This document shows, one piece after another, positions 37,478 through 49,398 of a DNA stretch of 64,000 nucleotides. The notes under the pieces are model-generated. The model had not been told where the DNA came from and ran no database searches. It saw nothing but the letters and a program-made list of their open reading frames with translations. The stretch's first letter is position 1; the number at the start of each line of letters is the position of its first letter. This DNA comes from Trochalopteron elliotii (Eukaryota; Chordata; Aves; Passeriformes; Leiothrichidae): the NCBI GenBank assembly GCA_024734555.1, contig JANPWX010000062.1:267267-331266 (forward strand), read 5' to 3'. Position numbers and translations under genes: made by a program.

Positions 37478-40400
37478 CATAGAGGAGTATAGGCATGGGA
37501 TAATCAGAGATGTAGCACAGATAAAGAGATCACACAGTAATGTATGTCTCTGCTTGTGTAAATAAGTAAATTAACAGTGTCATTGCAATTCCCTGGAAAG
37601 TTTACAGTGTCTACCATGGCTGCATATGGATTTATAGGACCTCTAATGCCCTTACAATCTATAATATTAAACACACCTGGATATAAAATATGATACCATA
37701 GACTATCTTCTTAATGGCATGTATTTAGGAAGATCTTGACCTCCTCTGATTACTCAGTATTATTTCTGTCTGCTAACTTCACGAGCTTCTGGGAATGTTT
37801 AAACCAGGTAACCAGTTATGCAGAACTTGTGTTTAAAGCTTTGGGTTATGCTTCAGTAATCCAAGAAATCAAGTAAAGTCTCTACAGGATCTTATCTATG
37901 CTCAACTGTTACAATATAAAGTCGAAATTTAAATTATTTGGTTTTGGTTAATTTGCCTGCATGCATATAACAGCAGGAAGCTTCTGTAGGAATCTGAAAT
38001 CTATTGCAGTCTGAGTCTAATTAAAAATGAATATTTTTAAACTCTTATGGCAAAATGACTTTATTTTCAGGCATATATTTTCAAAGAAGGTTTGAAGAAC
38101 GTTATTGGTTATATATATACCTTGGTAAATATGCAAATTCTTTTACATGAGAGGACACCAGCTCTATAGTATATGTGTAAATGTTATATGTGCCATCCAT
38201 TTCCTAGTTGTGCAAAAAGAAGTAGAGATAAGGATTTGATTCTTCAGGAAATAAAATATGGTAGATCTTTTAAAGAAGTACAATAACTTCACATTAAACC
38301 CAAAAAAGAGTATTGTAATGTACCTTGAAATTATGCGAAAACATAAATTTCTTTTTAGATTCATGGTCTTAAAAGAAATAGAATTCCAAATTGTTTTGGA
38401 AAATTTCCTCTGTTACGTCTACAGGTCTGCTTTACAGAGATGTAAAAAACTGCAAATTCCTTCTTTTGTTTTGCTACATTAATGCTCCCTAATTTTTTGT
38501 ATCCAAAGATATGATGAGGGGCAGCTTAGTTCATAAATAACTCATTTTGCATTCTCCCTCACTAAATCTCAATTATATGTTTTGTGTACAATAAAAAAAC
38601 ATACTGGAATAAAACAATGAGAAAAGCATTAATAATTACACAGATGACAAAAAAAAGAGAAGAAAATACCTGTTGCAACATGAAATGAATTTTAAAAAAA
38701 TCTTAGAATAATAGAATGCATCCAATTGTATAAAAATACGCAAAAAAAATTTACACAAAACCAGATTCAAAAATAGCAATGAATTAATAAAAAATTAGTT
38801 ATTAAATTGAACAAAAGTGAGAGAGAATCTCATTACTGAGACCTTGACTTTATAGTGTTTTATTCACATTACAAATAAATGCTTTTAATTAGTTTCTCTC
38901 CAATTTCTTTGCACAACTCTTAAAAAGGAGGCCTCTGTATCTTATTTTTGACAGTTCCAAAGCTCTTATTACCATGGTAATAATTTGATTTGGGTTTTCT
39001 GTAGTTTCTTTAAGCATTTTTCTTGTACATATCTGACCTATGAGTTTTGTTACTGTAAATCATTTATGCGAAGTAAAAAAAAATCAACACATGGGGACAT
39101 ATACAACATTTAAAGAAAATAAAGGCATAACTGCTCCCTATCCTCATTGGTCCAAAACAGCCAGATAACTCTGTTTTAGTCATTGGCCAGAACATTATTT
39201 GGAATACATCAAAGGGTCTGTGACTCTGTACAATTGCTACCTGGAGACCTGCATATCAATTTTCAAGCTCTACCATACTCTTCAAGAATGTCAACCTTAA
39301 CAGATTACCAAGAGTGCTTCTCTAGCCTTTAGCTTTATCATCTTACTCAACACTCTACTCTCTATTCCTTACATTTTCTTCCTGACACTCTACTCTTTTA
39401 TGACCTTTTTCAGAGCTATTTACCTTTGCCTGTCAGTTTAGGTTGTTCTAGAATGGAAATTTTAGATGCTTCTTGTCTAATCAGGCTACTCTCTTCCAAT
39501 GAAAGAGAGAAGAAAAAAAAATAAGCAAACAAATAATTTATTAATAACACATTTACAAGAATTAAATTTTGCAACCAAGTGCATAGTAAAATAAGCTCCT
39601 CTTTTTTTTAGCAGCTTTTTTTAATAAAAGCTCTAATCTTTGTCCTTCTGGAACTATGATTCTAGGAAGCTTTCAAAACTAATATAAAGAAAAAGATGTT
39701 TCTTTTATACTTACATAATTGTCGTACAAACCCTTTCACTTGTTTTGTTTAATTCTTCTACCATAAAGGAAAATCAGAAAGTATGGTCTCCTGTTTTAAT
39801 CCACTCTTTTAAGAGTCAAACAATGAAAAGGGAGTGGCAAAGATCACCCTAGTTCAATTTAATATTTTGATAGTGCTACTCAGTAGTTCAGTCACAAATC
39901 AGAGAAAGTAAGAGACTGGAGGTGGCTTACAGTTACATGGCAAATATCAGAAGACATATTTTATAGTTTCAAGGAATTTTGTAATAAGAATATTTGTAAA
40001 ATTATTTATCAGTGCAGCAAAATAACAAGGACTTTCTCAAATTTTATGTCAGGACCCAGCAAACTCAAAAGTTTATAAATAGGTACAAAATACCAAGGGT
40101 CCTGCCCTTTTTAAATCTCACTGTAGCAACTAATATTACTTTGAAATATTTAAAATAAAGTGACAAATCTTCTTGAATCAAAACTGTTTTAGGAGTCCTT
40201 AGAATAAGAGGATAAATAGCATAAATATATAAGAGTATGTTTTCTTGATGAGCATCAAAATATTTTGATTTTTGAATATAAAAAAAGCTAAATCTAGTTT
40301 GCTGGAAAGTGAGAACATCTGAATTTTTGGTCACTAGCAGTTGTTTTTTAAAAAAAACATACAAAATTGAGTAAATGTAAGGGAAAACCACAGCATTCCT

Positions 40401-41657
40401 TTAATAAGAAAGCAAATGGAATAAAAATTGATGAGGTGGAAACTCTTCTAGTAAAAAAATTATCTTGATTTTGAAGTATTCTTTGTTTTGTGGGTTATAA
40501 AGTTTTCGAGAAATAAAAATCTTTTAAATAATTTAAATATTTTTGAAGATAAAATTGCAAAACATTTGTTGTTCTCTCTGTCCACAAGTGGCTGCAGGAA
40601 TAAATCAATGTATAATCCTGGTTCAGAAAAGCAGTCGTGAAGAATGTTCTTTATTTAAAAATAAACATATGAGACCTATGTGCTACAAAATATTGGAATG
40701 TAATGCATCATAAATATGTGTGGCATTTTGAAGGTCAAGAGGAGTTAAGCTCTTAATTCAGTTAAGTGCTTTTGTAAAACCGGTGACCATATATCCTATA
40801 TCCTCCCATGAGGAAGTTAAAAAAAATATTTTATATTCTGCTATTTAGCTGACACAAACAACAGTCTGCAAATATTATTTAAAATAACAAAATAAGGTTG
40901 TTTGCACAAAAAGAATGACAGATTTACCAAGAGGTCTCTAATAGAAATCACTCAAGTTTTATCAGCACAAGGGAACAAATTTTTATAAAGATGGCAGAGT
41001 GTAAACAACCAGCAAAATTCCTGCTGTTGTAAAGTAAGTTACTTTAAAATGTAACATTCAGGTCAAAAAACTGTCTCTTGCAGGGAGGATGAAGTACAAA
41101 GAGAAAAGTGGTTATGGTGACTGTACTTGAAAATAGAGTTGTTTAAATATAGCTTTATTGTTACACTGTTTTTGCCAAGTTACTTGGTAAGTTATATAGG
41201 GTAACATCCATCTTTTTGAAGGCCAAAAAAAAAAGAGTGAAATCCCCAAAGATGCCTTTGCTTTCTTTCCCTGGAAAAGAGAATGAAGGAAAGAAAAAAT
41301 AGGGTCTTCACTTGACAATTCTCTGCATGTTCATTTACTTTTGACAGATATTAAATACCTTGATAATGACTTTTAAACTGAAATTTGCATTTACTTGCTT
41401 TTTTCTCCTTTGCGGTTCTTATAAATTTCATTCTTACAAGTTTTAAGAATTAAAATAGAATGATTGTTGCTGCTGCATCGAAACATTCAGAACAGGAGAC
41501 TGAGTTTTATGGTTGACAACAAAAACATTCACACAGACAAATTGCTTCAGACAAATCTATGGATTTATAAAACATGCAAAAATTGATTGGGGGATTAGTT
41601 AGCATTCTAGCATCAACCTTCCTTTAGATATCCTTTCTAAAATGCTTGTCCTTACCA

Positions 41658-41658
<1 letters not shown>
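37478..41658. other. AT-rich non-coding stretch
   Basis: No gene or mobile element is recognised. The frame at 40065-40391 (minus, 108 codons) is A/T-driven and rich in F, Y, I and K, without any domain. Confidence 0.55.

Positions 41659-41706
<48 letters not shown>
41659..41706 (+). repeat. Poly(A) tract of 48
   Basis: Forty-eight uninterrupted A residues. No AATAAA or gene-like sequence precedes it, so a processed-pseudogene tail is not supported. Confidence 0.97.
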
Positions 41707-41708
<2 letters not shown>

Positions 41709-44700
41709 GTATGGTCACCTATAGCAAAAGGTAACTTCCTGGATGTTTCCAAGTTTTTGATTTTATGCAGCACATCAAGGTACTGGTAAATCACTCGTGA
41801 GTTCCATACACCTTCAATGCACCTTCAGGCTGATCTGCAGTGCTCAAGCTGTCATACTCTGAATCCCTCCTGGACAGAGCTGCCAATCATGCTAAACCAT
41901 GTGAACAGCTTAGTGACACAGACAGATGTTCACAGAGAATGAGACAGAGACCACCAAACTCACTCATTTATAAATTTAACAGGATTGGAATATAGGACTT
42001 CAATGCAAAAATTCACTTCATTTATCTGGTAGTTTCTTTCAACTGTATTTTTAGAAGATATTTTGCAAGCAAACTATCTCAGCCCTTTTATATTGCTACC
42101 ACCAAACCAGAGGGAATACATTTGGCCCCATTCAAGATTTCAGACTCAGCATTCTTCATGATTTTGTGCTAATTCAGAAAACAGTTTTTCATACTAAGCT
42201 CTGAACTTTATTTCTCAAATCTTCTTTCACTGGGAAAGAGACATGACACTGAGGCTTAAACATAATAATTTTAAGAAGAAGGAAACTCAGAAAAAATAAG
42301 TATTTTAAAGCAAAACCTGAACACAAGAACTTAAGAGCCTACCAAAAAAAACCCCAAAACAAATAAAAAATTGAATAAAATAGTAGCATTTATATATATA
42401 TAATCAAAATATAAAATCACTGTACTTTAAAAACATTATTTTTAGTGAAGTCTAGTTCTGACACATGTAGTAACATATTTTCTTCAGTTACAAGTATGAT
42501 ATGTTTGAGAAGACATTCTGAACTAAACTGTTTTCCCCAAAAAGCTTTGCCAATTGCCCTTATTGAGGTATTTTGGCTTTTATGAGACAGTTTGCAACAC
42601 ATACCACAGGAAAAATAAATGCAGATTTTCATATATTGGTATTAATTCTTTGTTCTACTTAATTGTTTGAAGAGCAAGTAACTTACATGTTCCATTTTCT
42701 GAGACAAAGATAAGGCAAAATCCAGTGAGGAGCTTTTATCCAGAAATGGTGAACGATAGATCATTTTAGACATAGCACTGAAGTTGGACTTACAGATCCA
42801 GGGATATTTTTCTTCTGGGAATATTTCTTGGCTCTTTAAACTCATAAACAGAAGTTAATCTGTGTGCAAAATTGTATTTGAGTCTGGAGTGCATTCATTC
42901 TTTAAAGAGAATTTAGCTGTTTCTCAGAGGGCTAGGAGGACAATCCATAGATTTAAACTTTCTCCATATATGTGGAAGCACATACTAAGCACACAGGTAT
43001 GAGATACAAAACCAAAACATTTGAATCTTCAGCAAGGAGTGACCTAAATTAATGAATACAAATTGAAATAGAATTGTCTCCTTTATCTTTTTCCACTGCA
43101 GAATTTTTCTTCCACTATCAGTAAAGACTTATAGTAATTCAGTAATCACAATACAAATAACTATTTCAGGAAGAAAAAAAAAAAAAAAAAAGAAATTTTG
43201 AAAAACTGGTCAAATATCTCCTATTTTAAAGTGAAGTCTTTCAGTGAGTTGATGAGAATAACTGCTCTATCATACTGGACTGTTGTATTTTGAATAGAAC
43301 ATCCAATAATGGGGAGAAAGGCTTCATGAAATAGTCATCATGTCATTTCTTTGAAGAAGGGAGACGTACTCCATTAGTCCTTTAAAATTTATCTTAGATG
43401 CAGTTATATGAGAAGAAATTTCATCCACCCTCTGAATTTTTATCTAGTAAGTCTGTAAGATTTTTCTGTATTACTTTACTTCAAATAATTCTTTACTATG
43501 GAAGGGAAAAAGAAATCATTTTACTGGGAAAGACTGATAAAAAGATCACTGTAGATTTTCCCACATAGGGGAAATTTTTTCAGCAACGTCCAGAAAAATT
43601 TAAATTTCAATGTCTTCATGCTAGATCTGTCAATTCTCTGATGAGTGCTTCAAGTTTCCAAACTAGTGAACACTGGGGTAATGAAAGATTACTAACCATA
43701 ATTCACAGGATATTCTAAGATTGACAGTAGGCACACAACTCTGTAAGTGAAGTGAACGGAAGTAATCACAAATTTTGGCCCTTCAATTGAGTGACTTCCT
43801 TCTCAACAATGAAACAATTCAGTATTTTTAAGAATTAAAATAAAAATTAAAGAAAAATTAGACGTGCCTTTGGAAGAGGACTCATTCGTCTAAAGCCAGG
43901 TGACAGTTAAGCAAGTATCAAGTGTAGTGGGATGCTTACACTACTATTCTAATTTTTATTTCAAGATAACTTTTAACTTCTTAATTACTTTTTGTTCAAA
44001 TATTTAACTATTACTTTAGAAACTAAGATTCAATCTCACTTTGGGTTTAAAAAAAATAATGCTCAAATAATGACAAATTGACCTTTTTCTCTCTTTTCAT
44101 GACAGCTAATCTCTTAGGATTAGAAAATTATTTATTGCTCATTTTTAGTTAAAATAATAAATTTTTTGATATTAATCCTCCACATATTCACAAATGCTTC
44201 TTTTTTGTGTTAGGACTCAACCCCCTAGAACACACTGTTAATAATTACTACAAACAGAGGGTAGGAAACAATTAATTTTCAAACACAAATGAAACAATTA
44301 TTGAAGTAAAAGAGTTATATGCTATATCTGCAAGGAATGCATTTACATACTTTCATTTCTATGAAGGGCTCCTTGCTTTGAAATGGAAGCAGCTTTCTAA
44401 CTTAAAGTAGGTAATTACACACTCCATTAAACAAGTAATTAACAGATTACAATTTAAAAAAAAAAACTTGAAAACGAGCCATTGAGATGCTAAATGTGAA
44501 GCACACTGTTATAATTAGCGTAATACTTTTTGAAATGTATTAACAAACACACAATGAAAATTGGAAAAAAATAAAACATTTTTCCTTGCAAATCATAAGC
44601 AACAAATAGTATTTTATATGTCAAAATATATCATAGTATAAGGACCTAATGCAAACACCTCATGCTAAATTGTTTACTTAAATAAATAAATTAATAGCCT

Positions 44701-47700
44701 CTTAATTCCCTGGAAATATAGCTAAAACTTTTGGAAGATTATTACTGCATATGCACCATGCTGGGAGCAGTCATTATGTGAAAAATCCAAAAGGTCAGAT
44801 GCTGGTTTTTTTACAAACAAATATGCTTTTTCTATTACTTTGAAGATGCATGTGAAATTTCACCTTCCCCTATTCTAAACATCAGGAAAAGCTACCATAA
44901 TGAGAAACACTCTCCAATACTTTGTGCCTTCACGTCTTGTGTTTATTTTGTACATCCAATGAACTTTCTCAAAACAAAGGTCAATAACCCCAGACAGGGT
45001 AGTGAAGGGCATGAATTGGTTTATGAACTAATTTCTTCAGCTCCTTCAACCCAGCTGGCACATACTGGCCACCTGTCTATTCTACCAGTACAAAATGTGT
45101 GCTGTTCAGCTGCTGCCTTGTAGAGATGTTAATTTTACTTCAAAATTAAGAAAATTGGCTTTAATAGGAGCCATATCCTTTGTATATGGTCAGAATATTT
45201 CATCTCCTTTATAGCTATCTCTTTTTATATTTCTTGAAAATATAAACTGTAGACAAGAAATGATCAAGACAGAACCTAATTTAACCTCTTTTCCACAGGT
45301 GTTTAATCTAGCTGGTCTCCTGAATTCTCATTTTAATCATCATTTTACTTCAAAATGGTACATTCTTCTTCTTCTAACCCACAGAAAGATTTTAATTATT
45401 CAAACATTATTTTTAAGTGTTCTTTCTTCCATAAAAAGCAATTACTACAATAAGTACTAATATAATTTTCATTATTTTTATTTAAATCAAAAGAACATAA
45501 GAGGTTTTAATCAGAAAGCCAGTAGAAGGCAATAAACAGTACACAAAACTTTAAAAATTAATTTTTTAATAATATAAAGTCCAAAACAAAACAAAATATT
45601 CATGTTATTTTTTGTTGTTGTTCTTTTTTTTTATTATTTTTTTTTCCTCCATGAATTCATGAATTCAGCTACTGGCAACCCAATGTTCATTTATAGGACC
45701 TGACAATCAGAGCCCATGGCAATATGACTGTACAGGAGCAATGTTTTGCTGAATGCATTAATTTTGCTGAATGAATTACTCTCTTGCTAATGAAGTTGAC
45801 CTCTTCTGGTGTTATTGCTAACCAGGACATAAATTCAAATATCCCAGAATCACTCAAGGCTTAATTTGTATAGAAATAGAGCATCTACAAAATACAGTAA
45901 AAAAATTAAACTACTGTGTAATACTGAATCAAATGCAGTATCTGTGGGTAAAGGAGACTGGAAATCTTACAAAAGGGAATTGTTGTAAGGAAAACATATG
46001 ATGACACATCAATGTGGTGAGTTACTACCGCATACAGAACACTAATTTGTTTCGCTTTCATTCACCTGATAGGTTGTTTTGATGAAGCACCATCTCATAT
46101 CGTTGAAGGAGAAGGGTCAGGAGATGAAATAAGAATGGCAAAGAGAGTTGCTATTCCTCTGAGTATCAGCAATTATTGTAGCTTCTTCAAGTGAATAAAG
46201 CCCTTCTCAAACATCTTTCCCTTCCTTAAACATCTTTCTTGGTCTATTTTGAAACTTAATTATTATCATGGATGGTCCTCATCCCATGATTATGCATGAG
46301 AGCAATAAGAATTTAGAAGTTGAGTTTTTTCATTCTTCCAGGTATGATTAAAAGTTACAAAATAAACATGAGAATGCATCTATAAATGTACTGTATTTTA
46401 TCTTTATTCCTCAATGGAGGAATGGTTGCTATGAAATTATTAATTTCTACAAAACTCCAGGAATCTTAAGATGCTGATGAATATGATGAATATCATAATC
46501 AGTTTGAATTTAGTAAAGATAAAAGCCTACATATAAATGCACAAAAGTGGCAGCATGAGACAAGTTAATCAGACTGATATTGTATTGTAAAATGTCGCAT
46601 ATGCGAAACTTTTGGTAATTTACATTTTCGTTTGTTGTTTTAAATTTGCAAATATAATTCTGGTCTTGTTCCATTTAAGTAACTTTCTTATTTACTATTA
46701 TTTACTCTCTCAACAGGTATAGAAAACTGTTCTGGAATATTGTTAGGCTGATTATTTTCATTAAATTCATAATTAAAGAATCTGTTTTCTAGAGATTCAA
46801 TTTCTGACAATTTAACACCAAAAATAAGCAATAAGTCTTATTCATAAAAAAATTATTTCTGAATATATATCTTGCAATGATACATAAAATGCAATATATT
46901 TCCCACTTATTTGAGATATAAATTTATTGGACATGGGTCTATTGAGCCTGAAAAGAGAGACATTTGAGTACAGATATCCCTAAAATTTGGACCCACGTAT
47001 TTTCAACAGCAAATAAACGTCCAGAGTTCATAGTGTTTTTGTAGAAAATAAAATTTAAAAAAAAGTATTTTGCTATTTACATTAGAATTCCTTATTTCGA
47101 TATCCATTGTAATTTCAAAAAAGAAGAAAAAACTTGATAACACCACCATTAGACTAACAATGAATTAAATAGTGGCTGCAATGGTCAGACTTAAGTTTTA
47201 AAAGCTATTGCAGGCAAAAAATTTAATCTAGAAAAGTACTGTAGACAGCCAGCAATTTTGATCCTCTTTCTGCAACTGTTAAAGACAAAATCCCTCTCAC
47301 TTTCTATCTGTAGATTATTTTTATGATTAGTCCTCTTTTCAATGTCATACTTTGCTATATAGTAACCAAGATGTGTGTACAAAACCATATCAAGAGATGC
47401 TACCTAGAATAGCTAACAAAGCTAATAGTTTTAGAAGATAGATCAATGCCAACTCACATGACACTGAATCTGAATATCCTGTAATACCCATTTCCTCCGT
47501 GAAAACAAAGCATTTTAATAATTCACCTTGTTGCAGACTTCAGTGTAACTCATAGTCTTGCTTCGTGGCCTGAGGAAGTATTTTTGGAAGCTCATTATAG
47601 AAAGATAGATTTTGGAGGAACTTCACAGTTTTTCTGTTCAAACAAAAGCACATAGTTTCTAAAAAAGACAGGTAATTTTTAATAAAGATGGAAACCCTTT

Positions 47701-47877
47701 CTTTCACGAAATTTAGAAGAAATAGAAGGCAAGGCGGAAAACTTCTATTCCTATCTTGTACATTTTTTTTCCACATAATGTTCCTTTACATTTTAAATGG
47801 AATTGTAAAAGCTGACTAAGTAATTGTCTTTGGTCTCAATGCAAGATGTAATCAAAAGTGTGTATTCTATTACCAGC
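41707..47877. other. AT-rich non-coding stretch
   Basis: No gene or mobile element is recognised. An A18 run is at 43174-43191. The stretch near 44330-44560 holds several TAATTA-type words, which homeodomain proteins can bind, and is somewhat more complex than its surroundings. Confidence 0.5.
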
Positions 47878-48512
47878 TGTTAAAATCAGGTGGGGCAGTG
47901 TTTCTTTATTTCTTCCATGATCCATCCTCCCTCCAGGGGGATATCTGCTGTTAATGGGCCATTAAGGCTCACTGCATGACTGATAACATTACATCATCAC
48001 ATTGTGAGATGCTCCACCCAAGGGGAGGAACCAAGCTTTTTTACCTGCATATAATCTGAGATTCAGAACACCAGAAAAGCCTGTTTCCACTGGATTCCCA
48101 GAAGAAGACTAGACCCTTCTACACCACCACTGGACCTTCAGAGGAAAACTACACCATTTTACAGAATCATTGCTTCAACAAAATCACATCTGTCACTCCA
48201 GGAGGACTGCAGCCACCATTTGTTTGGATTGCTACCAACACCCTGCCCGACAGGGTGTCAGGGTATACTCTGACTCTGTCAGTGGTTTTGTACTCCTGCA
48301 TTTTATTTTAATTTTCCTATTAAGTTGTAGTTCTTCTTTTTTTTTTTTTTAATTTTATTTATATATACTAGTAAAGAACTGTTTTTCCTATTCTCATATT
48401 GTTGCCTGCTTCTTAATTTCAAAATTATAATAATTCAAAGGGAGGGGGTTTACATTTTCTATGCCAAGGGAGGCTCCTGCCTTCCTTAGCAGACACCTGT
48501 CTTTCAAACCAA
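47878..48512 (+). mobile_element. Solo LTR of an avian endogenous retrovirus (family A, long variant)
   Basis: It begins TGTTAAAATCAGGTGGGGCAG and ends near CTTTCAAACCA, the reverse complement of the start of the copy at 948. In this orientation it contains GAGATGCTCCACCC, a TATA-like CTGCATATAATCTGAG at about 48044-48059 and TACTCTGACTCTGTCAGTGG. After these comes a T-rich segment, and it finishes with GGAGGCTCCTGCCTTCCTTAGCAGACACCTGTC. This last part is missing from the short copy. The very end diverges from the expected ACTACA terminus, and no target duplication is evident. No retroviral coding region lies beside it. Confidence 0.82.
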
Positions 48513-48788
48513 GATAATAATGTAATTGTTGCAGCTGAAGACTATTTCAATTTCTTGAAACTTGGCAATAGGAAAATTCTGTGATTTTGATAAATAGCAT
48601 TTATCAATTTATCCAAGTGGATATAATTTCATATCAATTTAAAAGAAATACACTGTGATAAATTTTGCAACCAATGCCATAATAAATCAATATGTTTGAA
48701 AATAAACCAGTAAAAAAAATAAAAATCTTGAACCTCGATTGGTGCCTCTTTGGGCTATCACTTATACCTGTACAAAGAAAGTGTAGAG
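48513..48788. other. Spacer between two solo LTRs
   Basis: A 276-bp AT-rich interval with no recognised feature before the target duplication at 48789. Confidence 0.6.
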
Positions 48789-48794
48789 GGTAGT
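48789..48794. repeat. Left target-site duplication (GGTAGT)
   Basis: An exact match to the hexamer directly after the LTR (49393-49398). Confidence 0.85.
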
Positions 48795-48842
48795 TGTCGA
48801 GGTGTGTTTATAGGTTTTACACTGGTTTATGTAAAAGATCTG

Positions 48843-48899
48843 TTTTATGTACTCCATTTTGCTTTATGTACCCCATCTTGTTCTTTGTACCCCATTTTG
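48843..48899 (+). repeat. Three 19-bp direct repeats in LTR U3
   Basis: Units at 48843-48861, 48862-48880 and 48881-48899 share the core TTTRTGTACCCCATYTTG. Exact 19-bp spacing in the upstream half of an LTR is typical of viral enhancer repeats; the function here is inferred. Confidence 0.85.
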
Positions 48900-48952
48900 T
48901 CCTCCCCCTGCCTTTCCCCAGTTACAGCCCTCTGATTGGTCTCCTTTCCCAG

Positions 48953-48968
48953 TGACAGCTAGCTGTCA
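48953..48968. promoter_or_regulatory. 16-bp perfect palindrome in LTR U3
   Basis: TGACAGCTAGCTGTCA is its own reverse complement. TGACAG is the known core of TALE-class homeodomain sites (MEIS/TGIF type), so it could be a paired binding site. Binding is inferred. Confidence 0.4.
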
Positions 48969-49392
48969 ATCCCGAGTTAGGTAACCCCCTGGTCCTGTCC
49001 ATCATTCTGGGGCCTCTCCCTGAATCTGGAAAGTTCTAGGAGAGGCATCGAGTGATTGGACGGGATCTAAGCTTCCCCCTCCCACATCCCTTTGACTGGT
49101 TTATGTATGTGTTCATTATGTTGTCAGCCACTCCCCTGTTGTTCCCCATTGGTTCTCTGCTGTACCCTCCCTTGAGACCCACCTCCCCTTTTAAGGGCTT
49201 GCACTGAAGGCTCAAGTGTCTCTCTCCGGAGGCATCAGCCAAGGTGAGGGCTCTGCCCAATAAAGTCTGATTGTGTTTACCCCGAAGAGAGTCCCTCCTT
49301 TTCTCCTCGCCGTAGTCACACTCGTGCTCAAACAGGCAAGAACCCTGGGCTTGCAGCGGCGTCAGGGCTAGCCGAGTGAGGTCACCACCGTA

Positions 49393-49398
49393 GGTAGT
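49393..49398. repeat. Right target-site duplication (GGTAGT)
   Basis: An exact partner of 48789-48794. Confidence 0.85.

Larger units (their letters stand above)
48795..49392 (+). mobile_element. Solo LTR, class II (ERVK-like), with perfect 6-bp target duplication (family E)
   Basis: The element is bounded by GGTAGT on both sides. It starts TGTCGAGGTG and ends CACCACCGTA, an imperfect inverted terminal repeat with the last C apparently mutated to T. U3 carries three direct 19-bp repeats (48843-48899), inverted CCAAT boxes (ATTGG near 48934 and 49148) and a 16-bp perfect palindrome (48953-48968). A TATA-like CTTTTAAGGG lies near 49187-49196, about 65 bp before AATAAA (49259-49264), giving a short R. 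U5 is about 130 bp. The 140-codon minus-strand frame 49036-49458 is incidental. With both duplications present and no internal region, this is a solo LTR left by recombination between the two LTRs of a provirus. This is the best-defined LTR in the window. Confidence 0.9.
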
